A stretch of DNA of 64,000 nucleotides from Planctomycetaceae bacterium. GTDB taxonomy: Bacteria > Planctomycetota > Planctomycetia > Planctomycetales > Planctomycetaceae. Below are positions 27,004 to 35,727 of this stretch, piece after piece (position 1 is the stretch's first letter; every line of letters begins with the position of its first letter). The position numbers and the translations under genes are program-made. Where the stretch lies: contig JANSXP010000037.1 in NCBI GenBank assembly GCA_024742875.1, positions 1 to 64,000 on the forward strand, read 5' to 3'. The notes beneath the pieces were generated by a model. The model made no database searches. It worked only from the letters and a program-made list of their open reading frames with translations, and was not told the origin of the DNA.

Positions 27004-27513
27004 ATGAAGTACTCTGTTTTGGCAGTCATGGGGCTGTTGACGGTGACCGGGCTGAATGCCGCACCGCAGTTGACACAGGACGATGACAAAGCGTCTGAAG
27101 CCGTGGCCGACGCGGTTGAGCAAGCTTCGGTTGACGTGATCTCGCAGGTGGACGCCGATGCTGAACTCTATGTGGCACGGCTGCTGCCCGCAGCCAGTCA
27201 GCCACAGCAGAAGAAGCGGAAAGAAGTCAAAGTTACGCCCCGCTACAAAGTGGAAATGCAGGCGACCACAGCCAACCGCTGGGCCGCCATTCGCTATGAC
27301 GCCAATACGGGCAAAAGCTGGCGGATGATGGACAGCACGTGGCTGCCCATCAAAGAGGTGAAGCAACTGCGTCCGAAAGGCACATCTGACTTCCTCGTAA
27401 AGATCGACCACACGGTCAACGAGCGCTACTGCGCCCTGCGGATGGACGTCAACTCCGGTCAGTGCTGGGCGCTGAAAGAAGGCACCTGGACGCCCATTCT
27501 GGAAGAGGAATAA
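27004..27513 (+). CDS. Small secreted protein with duplicated W/R motif
   Basis: The 169-residue protein has a signal peptide (MKYSVLAVMGLLTVTGLNAA), an acidic helical part and a basic QQKKRKEVKV segment. A C-terminal half then carries two copies of a short motif: RWAAIRYDANTGKSWRMMD...W-x-PI and RYCALRMDVNSGQCWALKE...WTPI. Each copy is a likely beta-hairpin, with Arg, Asp-x-x-(T/S)G and Trp conserved. No family is named. The ATG at 27004 has an AAAGGA ribosome site. It converges with the STAS gene, 75 bases away, and is divergent from the VHL-kinase gene. Confidence 0.75.
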   Translation: MKYSVLAVMGLLTVTGLNAAPQLTQDDDKASEAVADAVEQASVDVISQVDADAELYVARLLPAASQPQQKKRKEVKVTPRYKVEMQATTANRWAAIRYDANTGKSWRMMDSTWLPIKEVKQLRPKGTSDFLVKIDHTVNERYCALRMDVNSGQCWALKEGTWTPILEEE

Positions 27514-27588
27514 GCGGCGGCGGATGAGCGACGGATAGGCGGCGCAGCCGGGGCGGCCGCACGCAGGCGAGCGACCTGCAGAGCTGGC

Positions 27589-27939
27589 CTATTTTTTGAA
27601 GCTGGCCACCGCCTCGTCCACACTGCCGTACATATGCAGCATGCGACCCAGTTGCGCCAGTCGCACGACCTCAGCCACCATGCCTTCCACGCCGGAGAGC
27701 ACTACGGCACCGTCCTTTTTGCGAACACGCAGCGAAGCACGCACCAGAGTGCCCAGTCCCAGACTGGAGATGTATTCCAGCCGGCTGCAGTCCAGCACAA
27801 TGCAGCGTGTGCCGTCCTCGATTTCACCCTGGACGCAGTCCATCAGATATTCGGACGTGTCCGCGTCCAGCTTCCCGGTGATTTCGATGATCAGCACATC
27901 GGCATTAGATTCTGAGCGGAAGGTCGTGTAGTCGATCAT
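27589..27939 (-). CDS. STAS-domain anti-sigma factor antagonist-like protein
   Basis: The 116-residue protein is a single STAS domain: VLIIEITGKLDADTSEYLMD, the CIVLDCSRLEYISSLGLGTL block with Ser58/Ser59 at the phosphorylation position, and a VVLSGVEG strand. SpoIIAA/RsbV proteins are phosphorylated there by a cognate kinase of the SpoIIAB type; no such kinase is adjacent, so the partner lies elsewhere. The ATG at 27939 is preferred over 28005 because the domain starts at MIDYTTF. It is separated from the FecR gene by about 140 bases. Confidence 0.85.
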   Translation of the reverse strand: MIDYTTFRSESNADVLIIEITGKLDADTSEYLMDCVQGEIEDGTRCIVLDCSRLEYISSLGLGTLVRASLRVRKKDGAVVLSGVEGMVAEVVRLAQLGRMLHMYGSVDEAVASFKK

Positions 27940-28077
27940 GGTTCGGCCCTTTGTGACGGTTGTGCCAGACCGTACCGCGCCCAGGACGCAAATCCAGTGC
28001 GGCAATCATCAATTTCCCGGCGGCTGCAGACGTCGCCGGGGCGGCGACCTGATTGCATGGACTGTGCGGCGCTCGGA

Positions 28078-29739
28078 TTAACGGACCGGCACGACGGACT
28101 GCCAGGTGGTGCCAATCCGAATTTCGTCCACCAGCGACACCGCACTTTGCCCGCTCCACAAAGAGATCGTATCCAGCGGTTCGTCAACGGCGTGCGGCCG
28201 GCACCAAGACTGCCACTGTTCCGGTTCCACTACGGAAGGCAGACTTTCGGCCGGAAACGAAATCGCGTGCACCGCGTCCGGCTCATCGACCGAGGCCGTG
28301 ATGCGCAGCACAATCAGGAACGATCGATCGTCCTCCATGCTCAGTTCGCCCCGCCATCGCTGCTCGCCGGACCAGGTGGTCAGGTGCTGCTGCCAGTCAA
28401 TGCAAACACCAAAGCCCGTGTCGCGATCGGCCGAGCTGGAAATTCGCAGTCCGGAACCCGTTTGTCGCTGGTTCACATTGCCAACCGGACGGGTCCGCAG
28501 CAGAAAGCTGATGTAATAATTCTGGTCGGCCGCCAGATCGAGCGGGGTCTCCAGCAGCCGTCGTGACACGCTGCCGGTGGGACACACCACATACCCTTCG
28601 GACGGTTCCGGCAGCCAGATGGGCGCGTCGATGTTGCGTCCTTTCCGCAGCACCACACTGGCCGGACGATTCGCCGCCCAGCCCTGCTGCCAGGGAGTCT
28701 GCCAGCCGTGCCCGCCGTTGATAGAACCATCCTGCGCGTCTTCGTTATCAAAGCCGTCGTAGGCAATCAGCTCTGTCTCGGGCTGAGACTGCAGCAGAGA
28801 ATCCAGGCGACTGCGAAATCCGGCCTGCGGCGTCTTACCGGTGACGGAGCTGTCCGTGCCATCAATCCTGCGGACGTCTCCGGAGAAGATCAGAGGCGGA
28901 TTGACGTCCACTTCGGTGTCTGTGGGCAGCAGTGTCACCGCGCCTTCAATGACTTCCAGTTCACTTTCTCCGGCGGCATCCACCGACACTTCAAACGCCG
29001 TGCCCACATCGACGACACTGGTGGTGGGTGTTTCCAGTCGGAATCCGACGGCTTCTTCCGACACCTCGGCCACCACGCGACCGGACTTCAGGACGACGTA
29101 TCGAGACGTGCGAAATTCGAATTCGGCCGGTGCTTCGACAAACAGTCGGGAGCCGTCGGTCAGGTGCAGACCGGCGATGCCCTGTTGCAGCACATAGTGG
29201 CCGGCCAGCAGATGATCGCCCAGGCTCAGCGGTGACGACCACTGGCAGTTGGCGTCCAGCGTCAGTGTGCCGCAGACGACCGGTTCAGTCACGGGCCGAT
29301 CTTCGGAGGCGATCTCCGTATCCGGAGTGGTTGGGGTGACCGTGTTGTCGCGTGAAACCATGCCCCACACAAAGCCCAGGGCGGCCGCCGCACAAATGAC
29401 GGCATACCAGCGGACTCTCGAACGCGATGTTGTCTGCGACTCGGTCTGCGGCGGCGGGGCCAGTGACACGATCGACTCGTCAGCCAGGGCGGCAGACAGA
29501 TCGTCAACCCCGGCCGTCATGCCGGAATCCTGAAACAGGTCGCGGCATTCGTTGGTCCGCAGTTCGTGAATCAGGGACGCTTCGTCCATCAGAAAATCGG
29601 CCGCCACGCCGCGCAGCTGCGCATCACCGCGCAGCAACTGATTCAGTTCTTCACGTTCGGCCTCGGCCAGCGTTTCCTGTCGCAGTTCCAGCAGCAGTTC
29701 GTAGAGTCTGTCGAGTTGTTGGGGATCAGGTTGGGGCAT
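28078..29739 (-). CDS. FecR-type protein with C-terminal LamG-like domain
   Basis: The 553-residue protein has an anti-sigma-like N-terminal part and one transmembrane helix (RWYAVICAAAALGFVWGMVS). A FecR core with DGSRLFVEAPAEFEF, VVLKSGRVVAEVSEEAVGFRLETP and VVDVGTAFEVSV follows. The C-terminus is consistent with a LamG/jelly-roll domain (YDGFDNEDAQDGSINGGHGW). It lies 42 bases downstream of the ECF sigma gene and would be its membrane-bound regulator. The ATG at 29739 has a GAGGA ribosome site 8 bases upstream; the in-frame start at 29772 is an alternative. Confidence 0.85.
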   Translation of the reverse strand: MPQPDPQQLDRLYELLLELRQETLAEAEREELNQLLRGDAQLRGVAADFLMDEASLIHELRTNECRDLFQDSGMTAGVDDLSAALADESIVSLAPPPQTESQTTSRSRVRWYAVICAAAALGFVWGMVSRDNTVTPTTPDTEIASEDRPVTEPVVCGTLTLDANCQWSSPLSLGDHLLAGHYVLQQGIAGLHLTDGSRLFVEAPAEFEFRTSRYVVLKSGRVVAEVSEEAVGFRLETPTTSVVDVGTAFEVSVDAAGESELEVIEGAVTLLPTDTEVDVNPPLIFSGDVRRIDGTDSSVTGKTPQAGFRSRLDSLLQSQPETELIAYDGFDNEDAQDGSINGGHGWQTPWQQGWAANRPASVVLRKGRNIDAPIWLPEPSEGYVVCPTGSVSRRLLETPLDLAADQNYYISFLLRTRPVGNVNQRQTGSGLRISSSADRDTGFGVCIDWQQHLTTWSGEQRWRGELSMEDDRSFLIVLRITASVDEPDAVHAISFPAESLPSVVEPEQWQSWCRPHAVDEPLDTISLWSGQSAVSLVDEIRIGTTWQSVVPVR

Positions 29740-29781
29740 CCGCTTGTTCCTCGTCCATTCCTTAACGGACATCGTCGTCGG

Positions 29782-30297
29782 TCAGGACTCTGTCTTCAAC
29801 GAACGTTCAATGCAGTCCGACAGCATTCGCCGAATTCGTACCAGCAGTGACTTCACCGCATTGGACGTGCGGTCGGTCTGCCGGGCAATTTCGTCAATGG
29901 ATGCGTCGTTGACGTATTTCAGATCCAGCAGCGTTCGCTGCCGGCTTTCTACTTTTTCCAGGCACTTTCGCAGTGCGTTCTGTCTCGGGCCGGCAGCATC
30001 CACCCGGTCGGTGGCCGCTTCCGTCATCAGCTGAACCACGTCCGCGTGCAGGACCATGCGGTCCCTTCGGCGGTCGCGGACAAAGGTGAGAATCTCAAAT
30101 CGGGCCACCGCAATCGCCCATGGCAAAAACGGCGCACCGTCCCGAAATTCGTCCGCCTTGCGGCACAGCGTCAGGTTGGTCTTCTGCAGGATGTCGTCCG
30201 CTTCCGTGTGATCTCCCACGGACGCCAGAATGTACCCGCGCAGCTGCAGCTGGTGGTCCGTCAGTAAGGAGAAAAATTCGGGGGACGGGTTCGACAT
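29782..30297 (-). CDS. ECF sigma factor, planctomycete/verrucomicrobial type
   Basis: The 171-residue sigma factor has region 2 ([20 protein letters not shown] and [24 protein letters not shown]) and region 4 ([20 protein letters not shown] followed by [16 protein letters not shown]). The family is the type widely duplicated in Rhodopirellula and relatives, where it is regularly next to FecR/LamG proteins. It is the first gene of the minus-strand pair with the FecR gene, and is divergent from the DUF1559 gene 260 bases away. Confidence 0.9.
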   Translation of the reverse strand: MSNPSPEFFSLLTDHQLQLRGYILASVGDHTEADDILQKTNLTLCRKADEFRDGAPFLPWAIAVARFEILTFVRDRRRDRMVLHADVVQLMTEAATDRVDAAGPRQNALRKCLEKVESRQRTLLDLKYVNDASIDEIARQTDRTSNAVKSLLVRIRRMLSDCIERSLKTES

Positions 30298-30557
30298 TCA
30301 TCCTCGCTTCGCGACAGAAAACAGGGACTCGCCTGGAAGCCAAACCTCGGGAAAAACCGTCATCCGGCAACCTCTGCAAACACTCTCCGTGCCGCCGCCG
30401 CAGGTGTCAGTCAATTCTGTGGATTCGGCAATATTCGACAAAAATTCTCAATCTGCCAAATTCGGGTGCTTTGCGCGACACCTTTCGAAATCTGCAGGAG
30501 ACCAGATTCAGAGTTTTCTTTCTATCAGGTCCAGACACACACACCTCGGAGAATGCG

Positions 30558-31583
30558 ATGAAGCGAATTTCGCTACGGAAACGAAAAGCGTTCACACTGA
30601 TTGAGCTGCTGGTGGTAATCGCGATTATTGCCATCCTGATCGCCCTGCTGCTGCCTGCTGTGCAGCAGGCCCGCGAAGCCGCCCGACGAACCCAGTGCAA
30701 GAACAACCTGAAGCAGCTGGGACTGGCCATGCACAACTACCACGATGTGCACCGCAGCTTCCCACCGGCTCTGGTTGCGGAAAACAAGCAGCGCGCCCCC
30801 TACAGCAACGGCACGACCCGCGCCAACTGGGCCTGGGGATCATTCATCGCGCCCATGCTGGAACTGAACAATGCCTACGAAACCATGGATGTCGGCAGCG
30901 TTCGTGCTTCCGACGCGCTGGAAGAAACACACCCCGGTTATGCCGTGCTGACTCAGGGCTACCCGATGTTCCGCTGTCCTTCTGATACGGCTCCGGAAAT
31001 TAACCTGCGTCGTCGTCCGAGCAATGCCAGCGGTCAGGCCGTCGGCACTTCGCTGAGCAATTACGTTGTGAATCACGGTTCCAACTGGTTCCAGCCCGTG
31101 CAGACCGTTTACAACAACAACAACTGCTGGAATCAGGTGCAGGGACCGTTCAAGGTCGACGGCAACACCCGCATGCGGGACATCACCGACGGCACGTCCA
31201 ACACCATCATGATTGGTGAGCGAATCTACGACGACCCCAACGGCGACCGTGGCGATCACGCAAACGAGTTCCACCGCGCGGGTAACGTCTGGGTTTCTAT
31301 GGGTGACGGATTCAATGGCAACCTGACCAATCAGGGCACCAGCTTCTGGGCGGGCCTGAGCGGCGTGGCCTTCTGCGGTCGCCAGTACATCAACGGTACG
31401 GATGGCTGGGAAGACTCCATGGGCGCTTCCAGTCGCCACACGGGTGGAGCTCAGTTTCTGCTGTTTGATGGATCAGCCCGATTCATCAGCGAGAACATCC
31501 AGCACAATCGCAGTCGCTGCCCCGATTCCCTGTACGACTCTCTGCTGACGCATCAGTGGGGCGAAGTGCTGGGCGAGTTTTAG
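30558..31583 (+). CDS. DUF1559 pilin-like protein with prepilin-type N-terminal signal
   Basis: The 341-residue protein starts with a basic leader and the type IV pilin/pseudopilin signal [18 protein letters not shown], followed by [19 protein letters not shown]. This is characteristic of the planctomycete DUF1559 family. The family motifs [45 protein letters not shown] and the terminal [19 protein letters not shown] are all present. These proteins are processed by prepilin peptidase and exported; their function is unknown. It heads a cluster with a small lipoprotein and an ASPIC/UnbV protein. The ATG at 30558 is fixed by the leader. Confidence 0.95.
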   Translation: MKRISLRKRKAFTLIELLVVIAIIAILIALLLPAVQQAREAARRTQCKNNLKQLGLAMHNYHDVHRSFPPALVAENKQRAPYSNGTTRANWAWGSFIAPMLELNNAYETMDVGSVRASDALEETHPGYAVLTQGYPMFRCPSDTAPEINLRRRPSNASGQAVGTSLSNYVVNHGSNWFQPVQTVYNNNNCWNQVQGPFKVDGNTRMRDITDGTSNTIMIGERIYDDPNGDRGDHANEFHRAGNVWVSMGDGFNGNLTNQGTSFWAGLSGVAFCGRQYINGTDGWEDSMGASSRHTGGAQFLLFDGSARFISENIQHNRSRCPDSLYDSLLTHQWGEVLGEF

Positions 31584-31712
31584 ACAGCAGAGAGAAACGG
31601 ATCCGGTTCGCTGACGCGAAACCGGAATCCACTTCGGCTTCGCCTTGCAGTGTCCGTTTCTATCTGCAGGGGGAGACAGCAGAGAGAAACGGATCCGGTT
31701 CGCTGACGCGAA
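31583..31712 (+). repeat. Pair of 38-bp perfect direct repeats with internal inverted repeat
   Basis: The same 38-base unit occurs at 31583-31620 and 31675-31712, starting at the last base of the DUF1559 stop codon. Between them, 31653-31668 reads as a near reverse complement (one mismatch) of part of the unit, so the first copy can fold into a hairpin. A related core (GATCCGGTTCGCTG, then TTCGGCTTCGCC) is found after typA at 45112-45160. Confidence 0.8.
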
Positions 31713-31788
31713 CCACCATTTCAGGCGGCGCCGGGCCGCCCGTTCCCGACATTCTGCGTGAGGAGTCGACGATCCCGGATGTCGACGT

Positions 31789-31824
31789 GCCATGCGGCGA
31801 AGTGTTTCGCCGCATGGCTCTTTT
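31789..31824 (+). terminator. Intrinsic terminator-like hairpin downstream of DUF1559 gene
   Basis: A 13-bp arm GCCATGCGGCGAA (31789-31801) pairs perfectly with TTCGCCGCATGGC (31806-31818), followed by TCTTTT. The next gene, a lipoprotein, starts at 31900. The hairpin may end the DUF1559 transcript or act as a 3'-stabilising or partial terminator between the pilin-like gene and its downstream partners. Confidence 0.8.
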
Positions 31825-31899
31825 CATAACGGTCGCCTGCATGCGGCGACCCAGCCATCTGAGTATCAACGCGAGTTCATTCGCGAAAAGGATCTTCTT

Positions 31900-32346
31900 A
31901 TGTTGTTTGTGTCCAGCAGGTCTTTGCGCCTCATCGGACTGGCGGTGCTGTCGGCTGTCGTGGCCGGCTGCGGCGGTGCTCCGGACGATGCGCCCGTGCT
32001 TGTCTCCGCTTCCGGCACCATTCTGATGGATGGCGAGCCACTGGCAGACGCTTCGGTTTCGTTCAGTCCGGTCAGTGGTGATCGCGGTGCGAGCGGCCGC
32101 ACGGACGCCGAAGGCAAATTCACGCTCAGCTACGGTGGCAGCGACGGCTGCCCGCTGGGAGATCACACGGTGAGTGTGTCCACGCGAGAGATGATTCTCG
32201 ACGAGTACGGTGGTGTGGAAGGCATGAAGGAAGAGACGATTCCGGTTCGTTACAATAGCCAGTCCAAACTCAAAGCCACCGTGGATCCCGACTCCAGTCT
32301 CAATGAATTCACCTTTGAACTGGAATCCAAAGGACGCGTGGAATAA
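31900..32346 (+). CDS. Small lipoprotein with transthyretin/carboxypeptidase-regulatory-like fold
   Basis: The 148-residue protein has a lipoprotein signal (GLAVLSAVVAGCGG, Cys at about 24) followed by an Ig-like sandwich. The sandwich has SGTILMDGEPLADASVSFSP, ASGRTDAEGKFTLSY and a YNSQSKLKATVDPDS closing strand. Such small lipoproteins regularly follow planctomycete DUF1559 genes. Its stop (TAA) shares a base with the ATG of the next gene, so the two are translationally coupled. The start at 31900 has the signal; a longer frame from 31792 does not. Confidence 0.85.
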   Translation: MLFVSSRSLRLIGLAVLSAVVAGCGGAPDDAPVLVSASGTILMDGEPLADASVSFSPVSGDRGASGRTDAEGKFTLSYGGSDGCPLGDHTVSVSTREMILDEYGGVEGMKEETIPVRYNSQSKLKATVDPDSSLNEFTFELESKGRVE

Positions 32347-35288
32347 TGCGTTTGTGGCGCCAGCAGCGTTCGATTTACCGAACGTCCGACCACACACCTG
32401 CAGCAGCCCACCCTTTGGTGAGGCTGCTTTTTCTTTGCCTGCTGGCTGGCTGTTCCACAGAAGACCCGCAGGATCTGGCAAGGCGTGCGCGGCTGCAGCT
32501 GGCCAAAGGAGATGCAGCGGCAGCACGCCAATTGGCAGAGCACGCCCTTGAACTGTCCGATGGGCCCGCCGTTCGTCTGGTGGCCGCCCGGGCCACGGCG
32601 GGGGAAGATCCGTCTGCCGCGATGCGGCATCTGGACGCAATTGCAGATGACGATCCGGTCGCCGCGGAAGCATTGGCGCTGCGGGTGAGGCTGTGCCTGG
32701 GGCATGCCTCCTTCAAGCCGCACGCGGAATCTGCGCTGCAACGACTGCTTTGCGTGACACCCAATGACCATCTGGCACGACGCCAGCTGGGCTTTTTGCT
32801 GGCGCTGCAGGGGCGGCAGACCGAAGCAATCACCTGCTGGCTGGCCAATGTTCAGGCAGGCACATTCAGCATCGACGAGCTGTGCTGGCTGGCGGCTGCC
32901 GAACGGCCGATGACCGACGACGCGGACTTCGGGCAGGTGTCCGCCAGCGACCCCCCGGCGACTGTACTGACGGCCGCGCATGCGCTGGCAAACGACTATC
33001 AGCCGGAGAGAGCGCTGGACCTGCTCCGGCAGTTTTTGCCGGAACACGAAGGCTGCCTGCCGGCCTGCGAGCAACTGGGGCGGCTGCTGCAGTCGGCCGG
33101 CCGGCCGCTGGTCGACTGGGATCGCGGGCTGCCGCCGGACGCGTTGCAGTCTTCCATCGTCTGGAATATCCGTGGCCAGTGGGCTCGTCAGTGCGGTGAC
33201 ACGCGACTGGCCGCGCTGTGCTTTCGTCACAGCCTCGTTTTGCAGCCCAATCAATCGGCCGTATGCCACCAGCTGTCGCAGTGCTGTGAACGGCTGGGGC
33301 AGACCGCGTCCGCCGCCCGTTTGGCAAAGCGTGGCGAGCTGTGTCTGCAGGCGGTGACTTTGGGAAAGAAACTGTCCGAGCAGAGTGCCCCCTATGACGT
33401 CTCTGTCATCAGGGAACTGGCATTCACTCTCGAAACACTGGGACGTCATACCGAAGCCGTCGCCTGGTGTGCCGTCGCCGGTCAGCAGGTTGCGGATGGC
33501 TGGCCAGCCGCCATGCGGGAGCGGCTGCGGCACACGGCGCGGCAGAAAGGCTGGGTGGTGCACGACGCTCATCCGGCCACCTGGCTGGCCCGCTTTGAGT
33601 CGGTGTGGGCGCCGCCGCAGGAGGTTGCTTCCGGCGTTCGCCCGGCAGCGAACAGCGATTCGCCCGTGGAGTTTGTGAATGTCAGCGCGGATCTGGGACT
33701 GACCCTGAACTATCAGTTTGGCACGCCGCCTGACCAGCCACAAAGACGGCTGTTCGAGTTCACCGGTGGCGGTCTGGCGGTCCTGGATTTTGATGGTGAT
33801 GGGTGGCCGGATTTGTACGCCACTCAGGCGGGTCATCAGCCACCCTTCGCAAATCAGTCACGGTTCCGCGATCATCTGTATCGCAATCAGCGCGGTGTTC
33901 AGTTTGCGGAGATCTCCGCGACGGCCGGTCTGGTCAACGTGCGCTTCGGTCAGGGCGTGGCGGCCGGCGACATCAACAACGACGGCTTTCCCGATCTGTA
34001 TGTCGCCAACATTGACGGCAATCAGCTGTTCGTCAACAACGGCGATGGGACCTTCACGGACGTGACCTCGTCCTCGGGGGTCGGGCATGCTGGCTGGACA
34101 ACCAGCTGCGCCATCGCGGACCTCGATCATGATGGACTGCCGGATCTGTATGATTTGACGTTCGTGAAAGAGGCGTACGACAAAGTGTGTCCGGTGAACG
34201 GCGCGCCTCACAGCTGCATTCCCGGTGAACTGCCGGCCGATGACAACGTCTTCTGGCGCGGCACAGGACACGGTCACTTCGAAAACGCCACACACGAGAT
34301 GCAACTGACGGCATCGGACGGGGATGGTCTGGGGCTGGTGATCGGCCAGTTTGCGGAGGCCCCACTGAGTGTCTTCGTGGCTAACGACGGACGTCCCAAC
34401 TTTCTGTTTGAAGGCTTCCACGAAGAGGCTGAGGTCGTCGCGATGCCGTACTTTGATCGCGCGTCTGCCGCCGGCGTGGCGCTCGACAGCCTGGGCCAGG
34501 CGCAGGCCTGCATGGGGATTGCCGTGGCAGATTTTGATGGCGACGAGCAGATTGATCTGTTCGTTACCAACTTTTACAGCGAAAGCAACACGCTGTATCG
34601 CCAGCTCGCACCGGGCCTGTTTGACGATCAAACGTCAGCCTTTCGTTTGACAGAGCCCAGCCGTGCGATGCTCGGGTTCGGTGCTCAGGCGCTGGATGCG
34701 GACAACGATGGCTGGCCCGACCTGCTGGTAGCCAACGGCCATGTTGACGACTTCACGGCCGACGGCATCCCGTACCGCATGCCCCCGCAGTTCTACCACA
34801 ACGAACAGGGGCAGCACTTCACACTCGCCACCGCAGACGGCAGCGGGCCGTTTTTCGACCAGCCGACTTTGGGGCGCAGCGTCGTGCGATGGGACTTCAA
34901 TCGTGACGGTCTGCCTGATGCTGTCATCGGACGACTGGACGAATCGATCGCGCTGCTGGCCAACACCACATCCACACCCAATCATTCCGTTTCCGTTCGT
35001 TTGGTCGATGTGAAGTCGGCCCGCGACGCGGTTGGGGCGGTGGTTGTCTGCACGGTTAACGGTCGGAAGCTGCGGGCAGCGGTGACCGCCGGCGACGGCT
35101 ATCACGCCAGCAACGAACGCGTGCTGCATTTTGGCCTGGGCGACGCGGACGTCATCGATCGTCTGGAAGTTCACTGGCCGGATGGCAGGCAGCAGTCGTG
35201 GCGGGACGTCCCCGTGAGTGACGCAGACGGCGGCCTGATCCTTCGGTCAGATATGTCACAGGGTGGTCTGTTCGCGATGCCCAAATAA
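32346..35288 (+). CDS. ASPIC/UnbV and FG-GAP/VCBS repeat lipoprotein with TPR N-terminus
   Basis: The 980-residue protein has a lipobox (LFLCLLAGC, Cys at about residue 37), about 400 residues of TPR-like helices, then the FG-GAP/VCBS repeats. These contain calcium-binding-like DFDGDGWPDLY, DINNDGFPDLY, DLDHDGLPDLYD, DFDGDEQIDLF and DADNDGWPDLL motifs. The C-terminal ASPIC/UnbV domain (SARDAVGAVVVCTVNGRKLRAAVTAGDGYHASN, RLEVHWPDG) closes it. It is coupled to the upstream lipoprotein gene (stop/start TAATG). The protein is predicted on the periplasmic side of a membrane. The role is unknown; adhesion or carbohydrate binding is commonly inferred for such proteins. Confidence 0.9.
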   Translation: MRLWRQQRSIYRTSDHTPAAAHPLVRLLFLCLLAGCSTEDPQDLARRARLQLAKGDAAAARQLAEHALELSDGPAVRLVAARATAGEDPSAAMRHLDAIADDDPVAAEALALRVRLCLGHASFKPHAESALQRLLCVTPNDHLARRQLGFLLALQGRQTEAITCWLANVQAGTFSIDELCWLAAAERPMTDDADFGQVSASDPPATVLTAAHALANDYQPERALDLLRQFLPEHEGCLPACEQLGRLLQSAGRPLVDWDRGLPPDALQSSIVWNIRGQWARQCGDTRLAALCFRHSLVLQPNQSAVCHQLSQCCERLGQTASAARLAKRGELCLQAVTLGKKLSEQSAPYDVSVIRELAFTLETLGRHTEAVAWCAVAGQQVADGWPAAMRERLRHTARQKGWVVHDAHPATWLARFESVWAPPQEVASGVRPAANSDSPVEFVNVSADLGLTLNYQFGTPPDQPQRRLFEFTGGGLAVLDFDGDGWPDLYATQAGHQPPFANQSRFRDHLYRNQRGVQFAEISATAGLVNVRFGQGVAAGDINNDGFPDLYVANIDGNQLFVNNGDGTFTDVTSSSGVGHAGWTTSCAIADLDHDGLPDLYDLTFVKEAYDKVCPVNGAPHSCIPGELPADDNVFWRGTGHGHFENATHEMQLTASDGDGLGLVIGQFAEAPLSVFVANDGRPNFLFEGFHEEAEVVAMPYFDRASAAGVALDSLGQAQACMGIAVADFDGDEQIDLFVTNFYSESNTLYRQLAPGLFDDQTSAFRLTEPSRAMLGFGAQALDADNDGWPDLLVANGHVDDFTADGIPYRMPPQFYHNEQGQHFTLATADGSGPFFDQPTLGRSVVRWDFNRDGLPDAVIGRLDESIALLANTTSTPNHSVSVRLVDVKSARDAVGAVVVCTVNGRKLRAAVTAGDGYHASNERVLHFGLGDADVIDRLEVHWPDGRQQSWRDVPVSDADGGLILRSDMSQGGLFAMPK

Positions 35289-35330
35289 CATCGCCAGCCG
35301 GTATCGCGCAGCCCGGCGTCCACGGGAATT

Positions 35331-35416
35331 GAGCCGGCGGGCGCTAGCTCCCGGTTTCTGATGATTGCTCGCGTGTTGTGCTGCGATCGCAACCGAGGGC
35401 TGGCGCCCTGCGGCTC
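35331..35416. repeat. Long hairpin repeat (family B)
   Basis: The 26-base arm starting GAGCCGGCGGGCGC (35331-35356) pairs imperfectly with 35391-35416 (ending CCCTGCGGCTC), with a loop of about 34 bases. The same arms occur in tandem at 47093-47518 and in a decayed form at 41010-41100. It follows the ASPIC/UnbV stop codon by 42 bases. Confidence 0.7.
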
Positions 35417-35499
35417 AGGTGTCTGACTTGCTGTCGCAGCACTCAGCCCACGCCGCGGCATTCCCGCACAGCGCGGTGCCAAGCTGTTTGCCGCAGCGA

Positions 35500-35634
35500 A
35501 CAACGCGTAAGCGTAGCGACGCGACTCGGCGCAGAGACGTCCCACGAAGAGTTGACTCCAGCTGCGCAGCAGCGTCCCCCGCCACCGCTCGCCGCGGCAT
35601 CGCGGCCGCCACCGCCCGCCGGGGTGTCCCGGCA
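35500..35634. repeat. GC-rich composite repeat (family A), one copy
   Basis: This stretch has AACGCGTAAGCGTAGCGACG and then a GCGTCCCCCGCCACCG and GGGGTGTCCCGGCAAG portion. The same order recurs at 37787-37890, 47566-47698 and, inverted, at 37302-37546 and 60065-60497. The rest of 35289-35727 holds family B and no gene. Confidence 0.7.
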
Positions 35635-35727
35635 AGATTGTGTTAAGGTGATGTGGGTCTCTGGCAATTGCTGGCGGGCTTGGTATGACTCGCGTATCCC
35701 TCCGTGTTTCAAAAGTGGAAGAATTCT

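Noticed and set aside
33858-34631. 257-codon minus-strand frame inside the ASPIC/UnbV gene
   Set aside because: It is antisense to the repeated Asp/Gly calcium motifs, which give long open antisense frames by composition.
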